Assembly (NCBI GenBank): GCA_029207755.1
Contig: JARCOQ010000014.1
Coordinates: 19,693,410 to 19,757,409 of the forward strand
Length of the DNA: 64,000 nucleotides
Direction of reading: 5' to 3'
Source of the DNA: Chamaea fasciata
Lineage: Eukaryota > Chordata > Aves > Passeriformes > Sylviidae
In this document: positions 30,301 to 45,300 of the stretch, piece by piece
Position numbering within the stretch: the first letter of the stretch is position 1
Layout of the letters: each line of letters opens with the position of its first letter
Notes under the pieces: model-generated
Database searches by the model: none
The model's input: the letters and a program-made list of their open reading frames with translations, nothing else
Told to the model about the DNA's origin: nothing
Made by a program: the position numbers and the translations under genes

Positions 30301-33300
30301 GGGACACCTGCAGAGCTTGGGTTCATCTCCTTCCCCTCTTTGGGGGTATCCCAGCTCGTGGGGACCAGTGACAGTGCCAAGGTGGCAGAAGGGACAGGAC
30401 AGGCCCCAGGGCAGCAGGGACAGGGGGGCAGCAGGGACAGGACAGGCCCCAGGGCAGCAGGGACAGGGTGGCAGCAGTGCCAGGCTGGCAGCAGGGACAG
30501 GACAGGCCCCGGGGCAGCCCTGCAGCCTCACCGTGCAGGGATGGCGCTGATGGGCTTCTTGTAGATGGTGATGAGCTTGTCGAGGACGACGAGGGCGGTG
30601 GTGAAGACGCGGTAGGAGTGCAGGAAGGTGTTGAGGAAGTCGATGCTCAGGAAGCGCAGGTCTGTCAGCCTCTCCAGCAGCCGCTCCACACTGGCATAGC
30701 GGATCTGCAGGACCTTGCAGGAATTCATCGTTTTACTGAACCTAATGTCAACATCATCACAATACAAGCTGGCATCAGACCTGCAGAGAAACAAGATATC
30801 TGTGGTTCCAGCCTGGAACGAAACCAAGAGACCATGGGAATGATGCAGGAGGAGCCCTGTTGGTACGGGGTGTCCCCATGGAAAGCGTGGGTGGGAATGC
30901 TCCCAGGGGGAAACCTGGAAATCCACACCCTGGGATGGGTGGAGTGCTCAGCAGGCAGAGGGATGTGGAGGGGCCATCCCCAGGTCACACAAACCTGCCT
31001 GGCAGCCGGGAATGGGGCAGGAACACCCCCGTGCTGCCCCATCCCATGGGCTGGGACCAGCCCCCCTCGTCCCACACGTGTCCCAGCACAGCCTTTGCCC
31101 CCCAAGGACCTACAACAGCCCCCGTGCCCCTCCCTCCTGCCACTTCTAGCCCCTCTTTACTGTTATTTTCCTCTAAACTGTCCCCTTTGCCATTCCCACC
31201 CCCCTGAGCACACACAGATCCCTCAGCAGCTTATCACCGCTCCTAATCACCACACAGGAACAGCCCTGGAGCACATGGGGTGGCCACGGGGGTCCCAGGG
31301 AGGTCACAGTGGTCCCGAGGCTCCTGGCAGGCACAGGAGCAGTGTCCCAGCCCTCCTCCACACTCACTTGATCATCTGGGGCACGGTGACCTTGGAGTTC
31401 TCCTCGAAGGCGTTCATCATCAGGCCGTTGCAGCGGATGTTGTCCACGCACTGGGGGAGACACGGGCGGCGGGTGCAGGAAGTCAGGGCTTGGCTTTCTC
31501 CAGAGCACACACAGCCCTGCTCACTGCAGGGCCCAGCAGCGCCAGGAAAGCTCCCGGGGTGCAAACCCGGGCGCAGTGGGGCCGCGGGCACACAGCAAAC
31601 CAGGGGTTGACCTGCGTGCCCAAACCCGGGGCACAGCCCAGCAGGGATCCCGTGGCAGCCCCTACCTGGCTGATGTCACTGGTCCACGCAGCCTTCTCCT
31701 GCCGGGACGAGGCCACCAGGATAACGGTGAATGATGAGGAATCTTTCGGCTCCACCACGATTTTGAAGTCAAGGTGGTCAATGTCCTGTGCTGATGTTTT
31801 GGCTTTGGAGCAGAAAAACCCCCCGCGGTGATTGGGAAAGCCTTTCCCAGCCCCTCTCTCCCAGCAAGGGCTTTAGTCAGCTTTCAAGGAGGGTTTATTC
31901 AGGTTTTTGTGGGTTGCTGGCTGCCCCAGGAAGGTCAGGTCTGTCTAAGTGTGGCTCTGCTTGGTTCACAGTAAACAATTAATCTAATCAAACCTCGACG
32001 GTGGCTTCCTCGAATCTTTTGGCACCTGGATTCGATCCACCCACCGACCACCCCCAGCCCCTCCCCAGCACGTACCGTCCTCGTCGGTGCTCTCGGGCTC
32101 CTCCACCAGCGTGCAGTCGATGAGAGAGATGACACCGTTCTGCAGGGGGGCAGGGGCTCAGCACCGGGGCCCTGGGGGCTCCCCCAGCACAGCCCCACCC
32201 AGGGCAGGAGCCAGCCCCCAGCAGTGGGACCCCCCCAGGGCTGGGAGCTCCTCCGTCCTCGTCCCCCACCCCAGGGACGGGGACAGATCGATGTCCCCAG
32301 GGGAGGGGGACACACACACACAGAGCTCCTGCTTTCACTGGGAACAAAAATCTGTGCCTGCTGGGATCCCTGGGCTTTCCCTGTCAAACTGATCAACTAA
32401 TTTGTTTATAAATTATTTAATAGGAGCTTTAAATTTAATTTTCCCAAAGTCTGTTGTCGCAATTAGCAGCTCTTTGCCACGGATTGTAATTCTTCAAAGT
32501 GGTAATTTAATGCCAGTAACAAGCAATTTCTGTAAGATTCCTGCTCAATTAACTGCCAAACTCCCCCAAATAAACACGGGGGCCCAGGGAGTGACCAGAG
32601 GAGCCGGGAGCATCACAGGCAGCCCGGGTTGTGATTCCAGCTCCTTCCAGAACTGACTGTCAGCGTTTCTGCTGCACATCAGGGCAAATTCTTATCGAGA
32701 TCTTGTAGTTTCCCATCACTCCCGTGACTCAGCTCCGACCAGGACCAGGTGAAGTAAACCCAGGTGGTCAAAGGCCACCAGGCCAGCACTCCTGGGGCAA
32801 GGGAGGGCAAGGTGGTCCCTGGAGCCCAGAGCCCGGCCAGCTCAGACCACGGCTGGGCCACCCTGTGCCCGTCCCCAGGCCGGGGAGCAGCAGCAGCAGC
32901 AGCAGCCGCCCCTTGGTGGGATCCCCTCACCTTGGTGAGGTGCAGCTTCCCCCCGGAGCCGCGGGTGCAGATGATGAGGTGCTTGGAGAAGAGGAAGCAC
33001 TGCCGCTCGCCCTCCTTCCTGAGCGACAGCGAGCCCAGCCGGCCCCGCGTGATCTTCCCCTTCTCCGACATGGGCACCTGGATCAGGGAGCCTGCAGGGG
33101 ACAGGGCGGGGAACAGCTCCCAGCGTGTCCCCAGGAGCCAGGGCTGGCCCCAGCCCCCCGGTTATGGTCACCCAGCAGCGGGGGACACCAGCCACGGTCC
33201 CAGCCCACCCTGCACCCCACCCCAGGGCGCTCCACCCGGACGGGGAGCCCACTGAGCTCCTGCTGCCTCCCGGGTTGGGGCATCAGGAACAGCCCAGAGG

Positions 33301-36300
33301 GACCTCCCGTGCAGTGATGGGGACAAGTGCAGTGACAAAACTGCCCCGAAGTGCCAGAAGTGCCCCAGCCTGATGTGTTCCTGGTCAGCAGAAACTCAGA
33401 GCTGAGGTGTATCTTTAAATTTCACCAGAGCACACTGGACAGGGCCGTGGGGTTCACGTTCACCACAGAGAGGAGGGAAGGTGGCGCTGACACAGACCTT
33501 GCCTGACAAAGGTCTGGCTGGTGTCCAGCAGGATCTCACACCCCTCGATGATCATCCTCTCTATTGCCAGGTTTTTCCGGATGTTTTCAGTCTCGCTCAC
33601 TTCATCGTGCATTATCCTGAGGGACGGAGAGGAGAAAATCACAGCCGGGGTGGGATCTGCACGAGTTTTCCCAACCCCTTTGGACACATGGTGGGGCTGC
33701 ACCAGCTGAAACCCAAACTGAAGGAATATCGAGGGAATTGCAGCAGTATCCAGCCAGACAGAGCCAGAGCCAGAGGTGACCTGTACATCTGCCCAGGCTG
33801 TGCCTCCAGGCTGATAAATATTGAAATGTGAGCGCTCGGAAATCACAGGGTTCAGATTTAGGGCAGACAGATCCCCACGTCACCAGCCCCCTCTGATATC
33901 CCTGCTCCTCGAGGAGTGGGAAAAGAGATGGAAACTTTACAGAGCTTAAAGTGCACGGGTGGGTTTGGCACTGACATCCAGAACGCTCCAGCCCACGGGC
34001 TGGGGAGGAAGAGGATAAAAACCAGGGAATTATGGCCAATTCCAGTGCTCATGTGCAGATCTCAGAGGTACTCGGTGCCCTCCATGGGGCAGCCCCACCA
34101 GCCCTGAGCAGAGGACAGAACCAGACACTCGGAGCCATCCCAGCCCTCTAAAGCCCTCACTTCATCATCCAGGAGCCCTGGGAAGTGCTGCCCCTGGCCA
34201 GGAGCAGCCAGGACCCGTGCCACACCCCAGGGATGGATCAGCAGCTCTCACCTGGACAGCTCTTCCAGCTTGGACTTGGCATAATCCAGGCTGTTCCTCT
34301 CCACGTGTTCGTGGGGCGTGTGAGCCAGCAGCTCGTGCAGGGTCAGGATGTACCTGGGGATCTGCAGCACCAGGGACAGAGCAGGGGTCAGTGGGGACAG
34401 CAGGGGCCCACCCTGGGCTGCTCCTGCCGTGCCTGGGGACACCCTGACCTGAGCAGTGAAGCTCCTTGTGCCAAAGCTGAGTGAAGAGGGGGAACAACGA
34501 GGGGCTGTGCCCGGGAGCCTGCTGTTCCCGGCCACAGAGGTGTGCGGTAACCAGGAGCCAGCAGCACCCAGAGTCCACTGAGAGGGTCCCAGGAGCCGTG
34601 TGGGACCACCAGGCTCCAGCCCCAGGCCACCTCCACCCCTACAATGCCGGCTCTGGGGACAGGGTTTGCACAGTCCATCCCACCTCCCTCAGCACCCCTG
34701 GGGCCAGCCCTGGCTGCAGGGGTCACCTGGAACATGGGGTAGGTGAGGAAGGTCTCCAGGGTCCTCTCCTCGCAGTCGGGCTTGGCCTCGTAGTGCTTGA
34801 GCAGCTTGTCGAAGTCGCGGTTCTGCTTGCAGTGGGCCAGGATCTGCAGGCTGTACTGGTGGTTCCGCACAAACTCCTGGTAGATGTTCAGCATGGGCAG
34901 CAGGATGTCGAACAGGTCGGCTGCAGGCAGAGCAGGGGGCGTGGGTGGGGGGCTCCAGCCCAGGCCCCTGACCCCCCTCACCCACCCACAGCAGCCCCCT
35001 GCTCCTTGTGCCCCCCAGCTCTGCCCAGCCTGAGTTCAAAGAGGGTCTGCTGGGACCCAGTGCTGCTCTCCAGCGTCAGCCTCCCTGTGCTCCATTCCCA
35101 GCTCCCAGCAGAACCAGGAACAGCAGAATTTGGTCACTCTGGGGTTTTTACTCTGTGGCTGACGTGCCCGAGTGAGGACACACTGTGCAGTGTGTTTTGC
35201 TGCTGGTGGGCAAACGCCTGAGGAGCTGCAGAAGGAGAAGGAGCAGCAGCAGCGGGAAGAGGAGGAGGAGGAGGAGGAGGCAGCAGCACTCACCCAGCAC
35301 CAGCGTGGGCCAGCTGGAGATCCGCGCCTTCAGGCCTTGGTAGAAGATTTGGTGCAAAAACATGATTGTTTCGCTGGAAGAGGAAGCAAGACAGGACTGA
35401 GCCAAACCAAGAACAGACAGGCGACTGAGAGGTAAAAAAGGAGGAATTAGACAAAACGCGCAGCCCGGGGGAGCAAGGCAGCCGTCGGGCTGGCGGAGGG
35501 GCAGCTGCTCAGGGCAGTGCAGAGGGTCCCTGCGGGCACACGGAAGGATGGAGCTGCAGACTCCCAGGGAGCACCCAGCACCAGGAGGGCAGGGGGTGTC
35601 CAGAGCTGTGGGGATGCCCAGGGTGGAGCTCACCTGTTGAGGAAGATGCTGCTGACATCGTCGTGGGTGATGGGCGGCTTCTTGGAGCTGGCGGCCATCC
35701 GCAGCGGCCGCAGGAAGTTGTTGACCAGGATGTGCAGCTGCTGGACGTACTCGGCCTCGGCCTCCAGCATGCTGAACACCACCTGGTTCCTCTTGCGCAT
35801 GCTGTCGGCGTGGGGGGACCTGATGTAGTCCTGGATGATGGTCTTCCACTTCCTCCGGCACAGCCAGCCCCGCAGGAAGCTCTGCACCTGAGGGAGCAGG
35901 GGCTGGGGGTTAAGGACAGGATGGAGGGCCAGGCAGGGACCCTCCCTGGCTCTGCACCGAGCTGTGTGTGCTGCTGCCCCTTCCTGGGGCTGCCCTGAAC
36001 GCTCCGGGCTGCCAATCCAACAGCTCAGTTAAATACCTGGCACCGGCTGCCCAGAGCAGCCGTGGCTGCCCCATCCCTGAGTGTTCAGGGGAAGGTTGGG
36101 TGGGGCTTGGAGCAAGCTGGGACAGTGGCAGGTGTCCTGCCCACGGCAGAGGGTGAAGGAGATGAGGTTTAAGATCCCTTCCTTGTGTAACGGGGCACCC
36201 ACAGCACATCCTGCTCTGTGCCCAGGGCTCCTGCCCCCAGCACAGGGGCTCCCTGTGGGAATGCTGCCGGGGTAGTGGCTTTTCCTTTGCCAAGATAAAA

Positions 36301-39300
36301 GCTGTGACAGCCATGGGAGCAGAAGTCAGAGGGGCTGGCAGTGCAGGAGCCAGCACTGGCCGGGACACCTCATGCTCCCGAGAATGCTGGAATGCCAACA
36401 GACGAGCTCCCACTCGGGCACAACACATTTTCCTCCCAAAAAGCCCTGCTGACAGAAGCACTTGCTCAGACACCTCCTTCAGCCCCCCACGGAGCGCGTC
36501 TGCCGTGCCTGCTGGGCTCCCCCGGGTGCCAACCCTCGCCACCACCCACCTTCTTGATCTTCTTGATGTCACTGTCATCGTCGCTGGGCGCGCTGCTCTG
36601 GCTGGCCTGGATGCGCTCGTGGTCCTTGAGCAGGGATGCGATCTGTGGGCACAGGGGGGAGCAGCTGCAGCACTGCCGGGGGGCTGAGGGGATCCCGGGG
36701 GCTGAGGGGATCCTGGGGGCCGAGGGGATCCCAAGATCTGAGCGCATCCCAGGAGCTGAGGGCATCCCAAGATATGAGGACATCCCAGGAAGTGAGCATA
36801 TCCCGGGAACTAAGAGCATCCCAAGGTGCTGCTGTGCTGGGGAACAGCGTGAGCCTCTGGCTCGGTGACAGACACGGGGACACGCTGAGCTGGGTCTGTC
36901 CTGATGGACATCACAGGCTCACAGAGCCGCAGACCCACAGAGAGCTTCAGGCTGGAAAAGTCTCGGAGATCATCAAGTCCACCTGATCACAGCACCACCA
37001 GGGCCACCACTAACCCACCGTTGTCCCCAAGTGCCACATCCACGAGGCTTTTAAATCCCTCCAGAGATGGGGACTCAGTCGGTGGATGAAGCAGATGGAG
37101 AAAGGTGGCAGGGCTGTCAGGGCTCCTTGAGCTCTCACCGACTCCTCGGTACCCCTGAACCCCGTCAGGACCGGGACCTGGACATCCTGATGGGTGCCCA
37201 ATCCAAACCCCATCCCTCTTTCCCCAAAAAAAGCCTTCACAGCAACTCAATAAACATGACTTGGAGAGAAAATGGCAGAAAAATCTTGAGCATTTGGCCC
37301 CCAAAATGTGCAGGCGGGGAGCAGCCCCCCCGGCCCTTCCCGCACTCGTGGGATCGGAGCCATCAGCTCCCGGGTTTGGCTTTCACTGTTTCTCCCTGTA
37401 CTTTCTCTCCCTCCTCTGCTCATCGCGTGTCCCGGCCCCCACGGCCAAACCCGCCTGGAAAGTGACAGGGAAAGGCAAGAAAGCAGCACATGTGCCACTC
37501 CGAACGTGGGAAATCGGGAAAATGGGATCTGGATTTTGATTTTGAAGAAGAGAACAGGAGGAAACAACTTGTAAAGAGGACTTTTCCTGGGGCAGGGGGG
37601 AAGATGTCCCGTTCTGGGCAGAAAGGAGAAAAAAAGGTGGAGTTTGGAGTCTGAGCTGTTTGGAAAAAGCAGAAACACACCAGAGCTGGTTGCCACAGGC
37701 TCAAGGTCACCGATCCAGCTCCTATACGTCTGTTTCACCCCATTCCATTCCATGGATCAGGTGTGAGAGGAGATTTTAGAGCTTTTTGCGCACCACAACG
37801 CATGGCCAGGGATTGTTATTGACCTGCCCATCTGAACCCAAAAATTCAAAGTTTAAGGAAAAGCCCGCCATGAGGACAGGTGAAACCACCCTCACTGCCT
37901 CTTCAGCCACTCTTGTGGGGCGATGCTGAGGTTCTGAGGGATCTGGCAGCAAGGTCTCAGCCCTGCCAACTCGCTTCCCCTGCCTCTACCCCAACGCCGC
38001 TGCCCGAGGAGGGTCCATGGGGAGGGGCTGGCAGCAGCCCCGGGGTGCCCCAGGGTACCCCACACTTCCCCAGTGCCCACCCACCGCTCCAGCAGCGCCA
38101 GCACCAGCCGTGGGCAGAGCCCAGGCAGTGAGGGGCACGGCGGGCACAGTCCTGCAGGGCAGAGTCAGGCAGCCCGGGGATGAAACAGGAGATACCCCAC
38201 AGCACCGGGCAGCACCTTTAGCACGGAGTGTTCTCCCTCTGCCGAGCACCCCCAGCGCCACAGAGCGTCACCCCCACTGCCAGGCAGCTCCTGAGCCTCC
38301 TCATCCTCCTCCTCCTTCCGGGTGCGCCAGGGACACGCGTGTCCCTCGGCACCGTCTGCTGAGTCACCTGTGCACCTCGCTGCTGTCTGCCGTGCCCGGC
38401 CTCGGGTCCCCCTTCCCACGCCCCGCACCAGGGAATTGCTGCCAGAGCAGCCCGGGCTGACCCCGCAGGAGTGCAGAGAGCAGCATCTGTGGGGTCACAG
38501 CAATCCCCTGGGACCCCTCTGCCCCGCTCAGTGTGCCCCACTGCAGAGCTGCCCCGGCTCCGCGATCCCAGCTGGACGTGGAGCTGCTGGAGTGATTCCA
38601 GAGAGGGTGGGACAGGACGGTCTGTGGGATCCCTCCCGACCCAAACCATCCTGGCATTCGAGGGTACAGCCACTGTTTTCTCCTCTCACGAGAGGCAAGG
38701 ACCAGTCCCCCAGCCCACTCCCCAGTGCTCCTTGCTGGTGTGAGCCCCTCCGTGTGGCGACAGCTTCCAGGGACCCTCTCCAGCCCCCCACACGCACAGT
38801 GCTGGGCTGGCACAGCCACAGCCACTCCTGCACCACTCCTGCCAGGAAAATCCCGGAGGGAGGCGATGCCCTGGCCCCTCCTGCGGGAGCAGGGCCAGCC
38901 CTGTGTCACTAAAAGCAGCAGAAGGACCCCATGGGTGACAGCCCCGGCCCCTGCCCACGCGGGGATGCCACCACGGGTCAGCCCGGGAGCGTCAGCGCAT
39001 CCCCGGGGCAGCGCCGGGCGCTTCACCTCGGCCTTGAGGCGCTCGATCTCGATCTCCCCGTCCTCGATCTGCTGCCGGAGTTGCTTGGCAACAGTCTTCT
39101 CCGTCTCCACGATCTGCAGGAGATGGAGGTACTTCTGCATCAGCGCCTCGTGCTCTGTCGCCAGGTTCCTGTAGCTGCAGCAGACACGGCCGTGAGCGTC
39201 CCTCCCCCGCAGACCCTGCCCCGCGCCCCCAGAATGGCCCCCCAACATCGGGGGCTGCTTTTGCCTCCTCCTTGCCCACCCGCAGCTCGCACCCCGGCTC

Positions 39301-42300
39301 GGGGAACAGAACAGGGGGCAGCTCCTGCAGCTGGGAATGCTGCTGCTGCAAAAGGGCCCATGGATGTGGGTTCCCACAGGGGGCAAACAGAAAGGAGAGA
39401 GCCAACTTTAATGAAACCACAGGAGTCACAAAAGACCCCCAAACACCCGTGGCCAGACCCCTGTAACCTGCGACCTTCCAAGGGTTTAGGAAGGACGTGT
39501 GTGGCACAAGGTCCTACAAAGTCCTGCTCCTGGCAGGGGCTGCAGGGGATGGCGTTTCTCCCATTCCCTGCTCACAGCTCCCACCTGATGCCACACCCCA
39601 CTGCCAGCCCAGCACCGCTCCAGGCTGCTCTGCACGGCAGGTGGGCTGTGCCAGCACTCAGGGCACAGACAGGAGCCTGGACAAACCCTTCCTGACCAGG
39701 TTTGCTATCCCAGGCGAATCCCCTCCCGATGGCCTTTCAGCCCGAGGGTGAATCGGGCACCCCCTGGCTCCAGGCTGGGACAGGCAGTGCCAGCCTGCCA
39801 GGGTGGCCAGTGGCATGGGACTGGGAATGGGGACAGGGGAACGCCTGAACACTCAGCATGGGGGTCCCCAGCATGGGGCTGGGGGGCAGAAGCGTCCTGC
39901 TCTGCCTGCTGGCAGTGTCCTGCTCACTCTGCCCCCCCAGCCACGGCTCCCCCTGGGCCCCCCCGCGGGCACAGGGCACACCTGGCGTGGGCTATGGCTG
40001 CCACCCACTCGTCACAGTCCTTGGCGTCCTCGGTCCTCAGCTCCAGGGTCTTCTGGTTCTCGTGGTTGAAGTTGACAGTGAAGTAGTGCTGCGGGGGCGA
40101 GCACAGGGGTCACGGTTACCCCACACGGGGCTGGCAGAAAGCACCTCCTGACCCACCACAGGCTGGCCCATTGTGAAAAACAGGTTTGGAAACGCACCGG
40201 GAGCCCGGCCACGGCAGGCTGCCCCCAGCACAGCCACGCCACAGGCGAGGAAAACCCGAGGGGAAGTCTTGCTGGGCAAAGACCCAGCCTCAGAAAAACC
40301 TAAACCCGCCAAACCCACCCAAATCCAGGGCGCTGCAGTCCCCAACCTGGGGACACCGTCACCTGGGGAACGGGCAGAGGAGTGAGGAGGCTGAGCTGGA
40401 CCCGCATCCCCACTCCCATCCACAGGTTAATGCTTGGACCTGATGGTCTTAGAGGTTTTCCAACCTCAGTGATTCCCTGATGCTCTGATCCCTGCCTGTG
40501 TGGACAGGAGCCCCGGGGGCACACGCTGGAGCCCCGGGAGGTGATAGCGAGCCGAGCGCGGGTCCCCCGTGTCCTGCTCCCCGGGGCTCGGGGGGTGGCC
40601 GCGCTGCCGGGCTATTTTTATCCTCCCTTGACATTTCCAGTGTTTGTGCTAATTGCGTGCGGTGCCGCCGCCGGGTTTGTGCCGCTCCTCTGCTTCCCTG
40701 CAGTCTCCAAGGAAACAGGTACCACGCTGCAGTGCCGGATACTGCCCGGAATAACTGGGCTAAACCAAACCCACTGGAACGAGCTCATCCTGACATCATC
40801 TGCTCCTCCGCTGGGTTTCATCAGGGACCTGAATGCTCAGGTAAAAACGGCCTCAAAGCCGAGGAGCAGCAGCCTGGCAGGACCCGGCCGCCCCTGGCTG
40901 TGCCGTGAAAACACTGACGGGCACCACAACAGCACTCTTCCCTTCCTGCCCGCGATCAGCCGCAGGGTGCTGGGGAGAGGGACCCCCAGACAGGCACAGG
41001 AGGCTCTGGGTGAGGCCGGGGGGGCAGGGCAGCAGCAGCACAGACAGAGCCAGCAGCCCCCGCCCGTGCCCACCCGGGGCTCAGGTCTGGGGGTGGCATC
41101 CTTGGAGCTCACCCAGCCCCTGCAGCAGAGGAGGAGAGGGGGGCCGGGAGCCCTCACTGCCCACGGGCACAAGCTTCAGAAACAGCTTTCACCTCTGGGG
41201 AGCAACTGCAGGGCCCCAGTGAGGATGCAGCTCCTCCACTTCTGCCATGGGGCCCCCAAGTGCAGGATCTTTTACTGCTGGGCCTGGGGACCAGATTTCT
41301 CCTCATGGAGCCGTCCCCATGACAAAATACCACCATCCATCACACGCCCCGGTGTCAAACACCGCCATCCATCGCCCACCCCTTCCCCAGCCTGCCACTC
41401 TCAGGCTGCCCAGAGCTCCATGTCTGCCTGCAGGACACCTCTGGAGCTGCAGCAGCTCCCCAGCCTCTCACATCCCACCCCCTTTCCCTCCCTCCCACTC
41501 CCAAAGGCTTTTACTGGCAAGGAGACAGCTCCGGGGAAAAATTCACCAAACACTTGTGGTCCCTACGGGTGTCGTTCTGTACCCCAGCTTTACACCCACC
41601 TGACATCCCTTCCCTTGTCACTGCACCAACAGGAGCTCATCAGGTTGGCAAGGCTGGAAATGCCCCCCTAAACACCAGCGAGGTGTGGGGGAGCCCCTGC
41701 AGGCCCTGGTGCCCCCGGCAGCTCCCGGTGCTGCAGGAACAACCCACCCCGAGAGCACGGTGTGCACATTCCCACTCGGTGAGCCAGCACCAACAGCCCC
41801 AGCCCAGCTGAGCCCCTGTGGGGCTGGAAACACGGGGAGACCCTTCCAGGAGTCCCCCAAACCTGTCCCTGCCCGGCAGGAGGGCAGGAGACAGCGAGCC
41901 CTGGGTTGTCCTTCCAGACCCCCGTGTGTGCCCCCAGGGTCTGTGGGGATGGCACGTGGGGCGCCCTTTGTGCTGCTGGGGGTGACAGCACCCACCCAGA
42001 GCCCCACATCCACAGCACAGCCTCGGTTAGAGCGTCCTGACCTCCCCCAGCACCTGGGAAAGGAGCATCCCAGGGCTCCTGCATCCCAGGGCTCCTGCAT
42101 CCCCAGGGCTTCTGCATCCCTGCATCCCAGGGCTCCTACATCCCTGCATCCCAGGGCTCCTGCATCCCAGGGCTCCTGCATCCCACGGCTCCTGCATTCC
42201 TGCATCCCAGGACTCCTGCATCCCACGGCTCCTGCATCCCTGCATCCCAGGGCTCCTGCATCCCAGGGCTCCTGCCAGCACACACACACCCCGCTCCATG

Positions 42301-45300
42301 TGCTGCTCCACTTCATCCCCACACAATTCCCAGGAAGTGCAGCGTGCTGGGAAGGAGGAAGTTATTTTATATTTGAATAATAAAACTCCCACCACCTTTT
42401 ATCTCCGCCTACAAGATGATCCCTCTCTGCCATCACAGTGACACATCGCACCAACAGCCCGGGGGAGCTTCCCGGCTCTCGCTGGGTCAGGGGCTGAGCG
42501 TCCCATCAGGGCAGGGACAGACTGACGGACAGACCCCGCACAGGACCAGCCACTCATGGCTCCAGGGAGGGGGCTGGGAGTCTCAGGAGGAGCCCCCAGC
42601 CCCATCACTCAGCGTCCCTGGGGCAGTTTGTGCTGCCCAGGGCAGGGCACGAGTTTCCCAATGCGTTACTCTGCGGGGGAACCAAAAGGGTTTTGTCCAT
42701 TTATGACCTCAACAACTCCCAGCCCTGGGACCGGCCCCCCTCATCCCAACGCCCTCGCGCTGCTCCAGCCAAACCGAGCAGATGCGGTTCCGTGAGGGAA
42801 CCCGGGACACGGCTCACCCTCGCGGGGTGCTCTCAGCCTCCCCCGTTCCCGGGGTGACCCGGCACGGCCCCGGCGCTGCGGGGTGTGTGTCCGTCTGCCC
42901 CGCAGGACACACAGACCCCGGGCCCGCCCCTGCGGGATGCGCAGGTACCCGCAGCGCGGGGATTTCCCTCGGGAAGCCGCAGGGGACGCGGCAATTCTGC
43001 CCGAAATAACGACGCGGGAGCGTTCCAGGTCAGCACGGGAAGCACGAAAGCGCCTCCAGGGGCACCCAGAGCCCCGTGACCCCGCCGGGCCACAGTCACC
43101 CGGCTCCCCCCGGGCCACCACAGCCCCGTGACCGTCACCCGGCTCCCGCAGGCCCTGCCTGCTGCGGGGGGGCGGCCTCACCCGGGCCCCCGATGGGCAG
43201 AGAGGGGCAGAAATAAACTCAAATCAGATTTAAAGCGACCCGTCATTTCCAAAGTAGAAAACCAACCTCTCTCGGAATTTTTTAGAATTCACAGGAGGGC
43301 GTTTGTTTTTTTTTCCAGCCCGGACAACCCAGCAGAGCCCTGGGGTTGTTGTGGTTGGGGGTGGGTGCTCTGCCAGCACCCCCACGTGTTCTCTGGAGAG
43401 AACCACCCCGGCAACACCAAAGCAGCGGCTGCCATCCTTTCCTGGCTTTGCGGTGCCATCGCAGGGGTCTTTCCTCCCCCGGGGATGTCCCCCACCATCC
43501 CTGGGAGCTGCCTGCCCTCCGCCCTCCCGGGGTGGGCAGATCCACGTCCGCCCGTTTGTGAGGCTGATGGTTATTCCAGCTGACACAAAGGGCAAGAGGA
43601 GGAGAATTTTCCTGCTCTGGATGGATGAGTCTAAAAATCCACAGCCAGCCATGGCAGCTTTTAACATCCCTGACCTACATACTATGTGCTCTGGGAAAAC
43701 AGGACCTCGGAGTTGGATGCTCCAGCAGCTCATTTCCGTGCTGACAATAAGAAAAAATATCCCAGAGGCTGCAATTTCCCTTCTTTGTTTCAGTATGGGC
43801 TGTCAGGATATTTGGAAATGGATACTAGAGGTGAGCATCACCCTCGTGGAGCAGGCTCTGGAGTCATGCGCAGAAATATTCACAAAATAATTAAAATAAA
43901 TCAATTTTCCCCCTGATTTTATCTGGTGATGCTGGCAGGCAGGCAGGCATTGCTGGGACCAACACTGTGAGCATCCCCCTCACTCAGAAATCCCCACACG
44001 GCATCACTTAGCACACTAATTAATTAAAAACCCGGTGTCACCCCAACGCTGCTACCTGAATAGTTTGAATAGAAACTTGAACCTGAATAGTTCAGGTTTA
44101 AGCCCACAAATTATGGTTTACAGTCTCCAAAAAGTCAGATTGCCTGGAATGACATTCAGGTGGAAGAATTCTCACTGCCCCAGGTGGCTGATGCTCACAG
44201 CCCTGCAGCCAGTGCTGGGATCTGGGGATCCAGTGCCTGGGACATCAATCCCAAAGCCTGGAACAGCTTGGGAGCTGCCCTGCCCAGGGTGCCCGTGGGT
44301 GGCCTGCTCGGCCCTGCCCCACTGATGGCATCTCTCCTCTCTGAGCACCCTCCACGCTTTGGGGGTGCCAAGGAGAACCCCCGTGCAGGGATGGGCAGGC
44401 TGGGTGCCGAGGCCCCACTGCTGCACCCTCGGAGAGCTGCCCAAGCTCTGGCACTGCCAGAACAGCTCCACCAGCAGGGCCTGGGGCTTGGCTCTGGGAG
44501 CTGCTGGCCTGGCAGGGGCTCCTGCCGGTCCCCAAAGCATCCAAATGTTCCAGCAGCCCCAGTGTCTCAGGAATGGGGGCCGCAGGACGGGGTGAGCTCA
44601 GTGCTCTGTGGCCCCATCCCTGGGAAACGCTCTGGAGATGGGGAAGGGGATCCCCATCCATGGGCAGTGTGTGCTCAGGAGCAGCCCCAGCCGGGGAACA
44701 CAGCTCAGCACCTGAGCCACAGAGCCTGGAGCCAAGGGCTCTGCACGGGGCCACTGCCTGACTCAGCACCACCCTGACTCCGTCTCAGAGTTCCTGCTCA
44801 GGAACATCCCATGGCACTGGGACACGGGTCTGGAAACTGCCCAGGGCAGTGGTGGGGTCCCCATCCCCAGAAATGTTCGAACTCTGTGTGGATGCAGCAC
44901 TCAGGGGCACGGGGCAGGGGCAGCCCTGGCGGTGCTGGGGAATGGTGGGACTGAACGGCCTCAGGGGCCTTTTCCAACCTTAGTGATGCTGTGATCCCAA
45001 ATCCAGCTCCAGGCCGGACCCATGGAGCAAACCCAGCTGTGATTCCTGTGACGTGCAAAGGAGAGCCCTCACCCCATGCTGGGGCCTCCCCTGTCTTTGG
45101 GGCTGGGGTTGGAGCTGCTCTGGGCCTTGCACCTGCTCAGCTCCTCCAACAGGATCTCCCCTTGGCCTGGGGCACCCCACGTCCTGCCCACCCCTCTGAG
45201 TGCCCAGGGAGAGGGAGGGGAGAGGTGACCCTGTGAAAGGACACCCCAGCACCGTCACCTCAGGGCAGCAGCAGGGCTGGGGTGTGGCACAGTCCAGACA

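Noticed and set aside
40541..41671. 376-codon plus-strand open frame in RASGRF1 intron 1
   Set aside because: No similarity, no splice structure, low-complexity Pro/Ser/Gln sequence.
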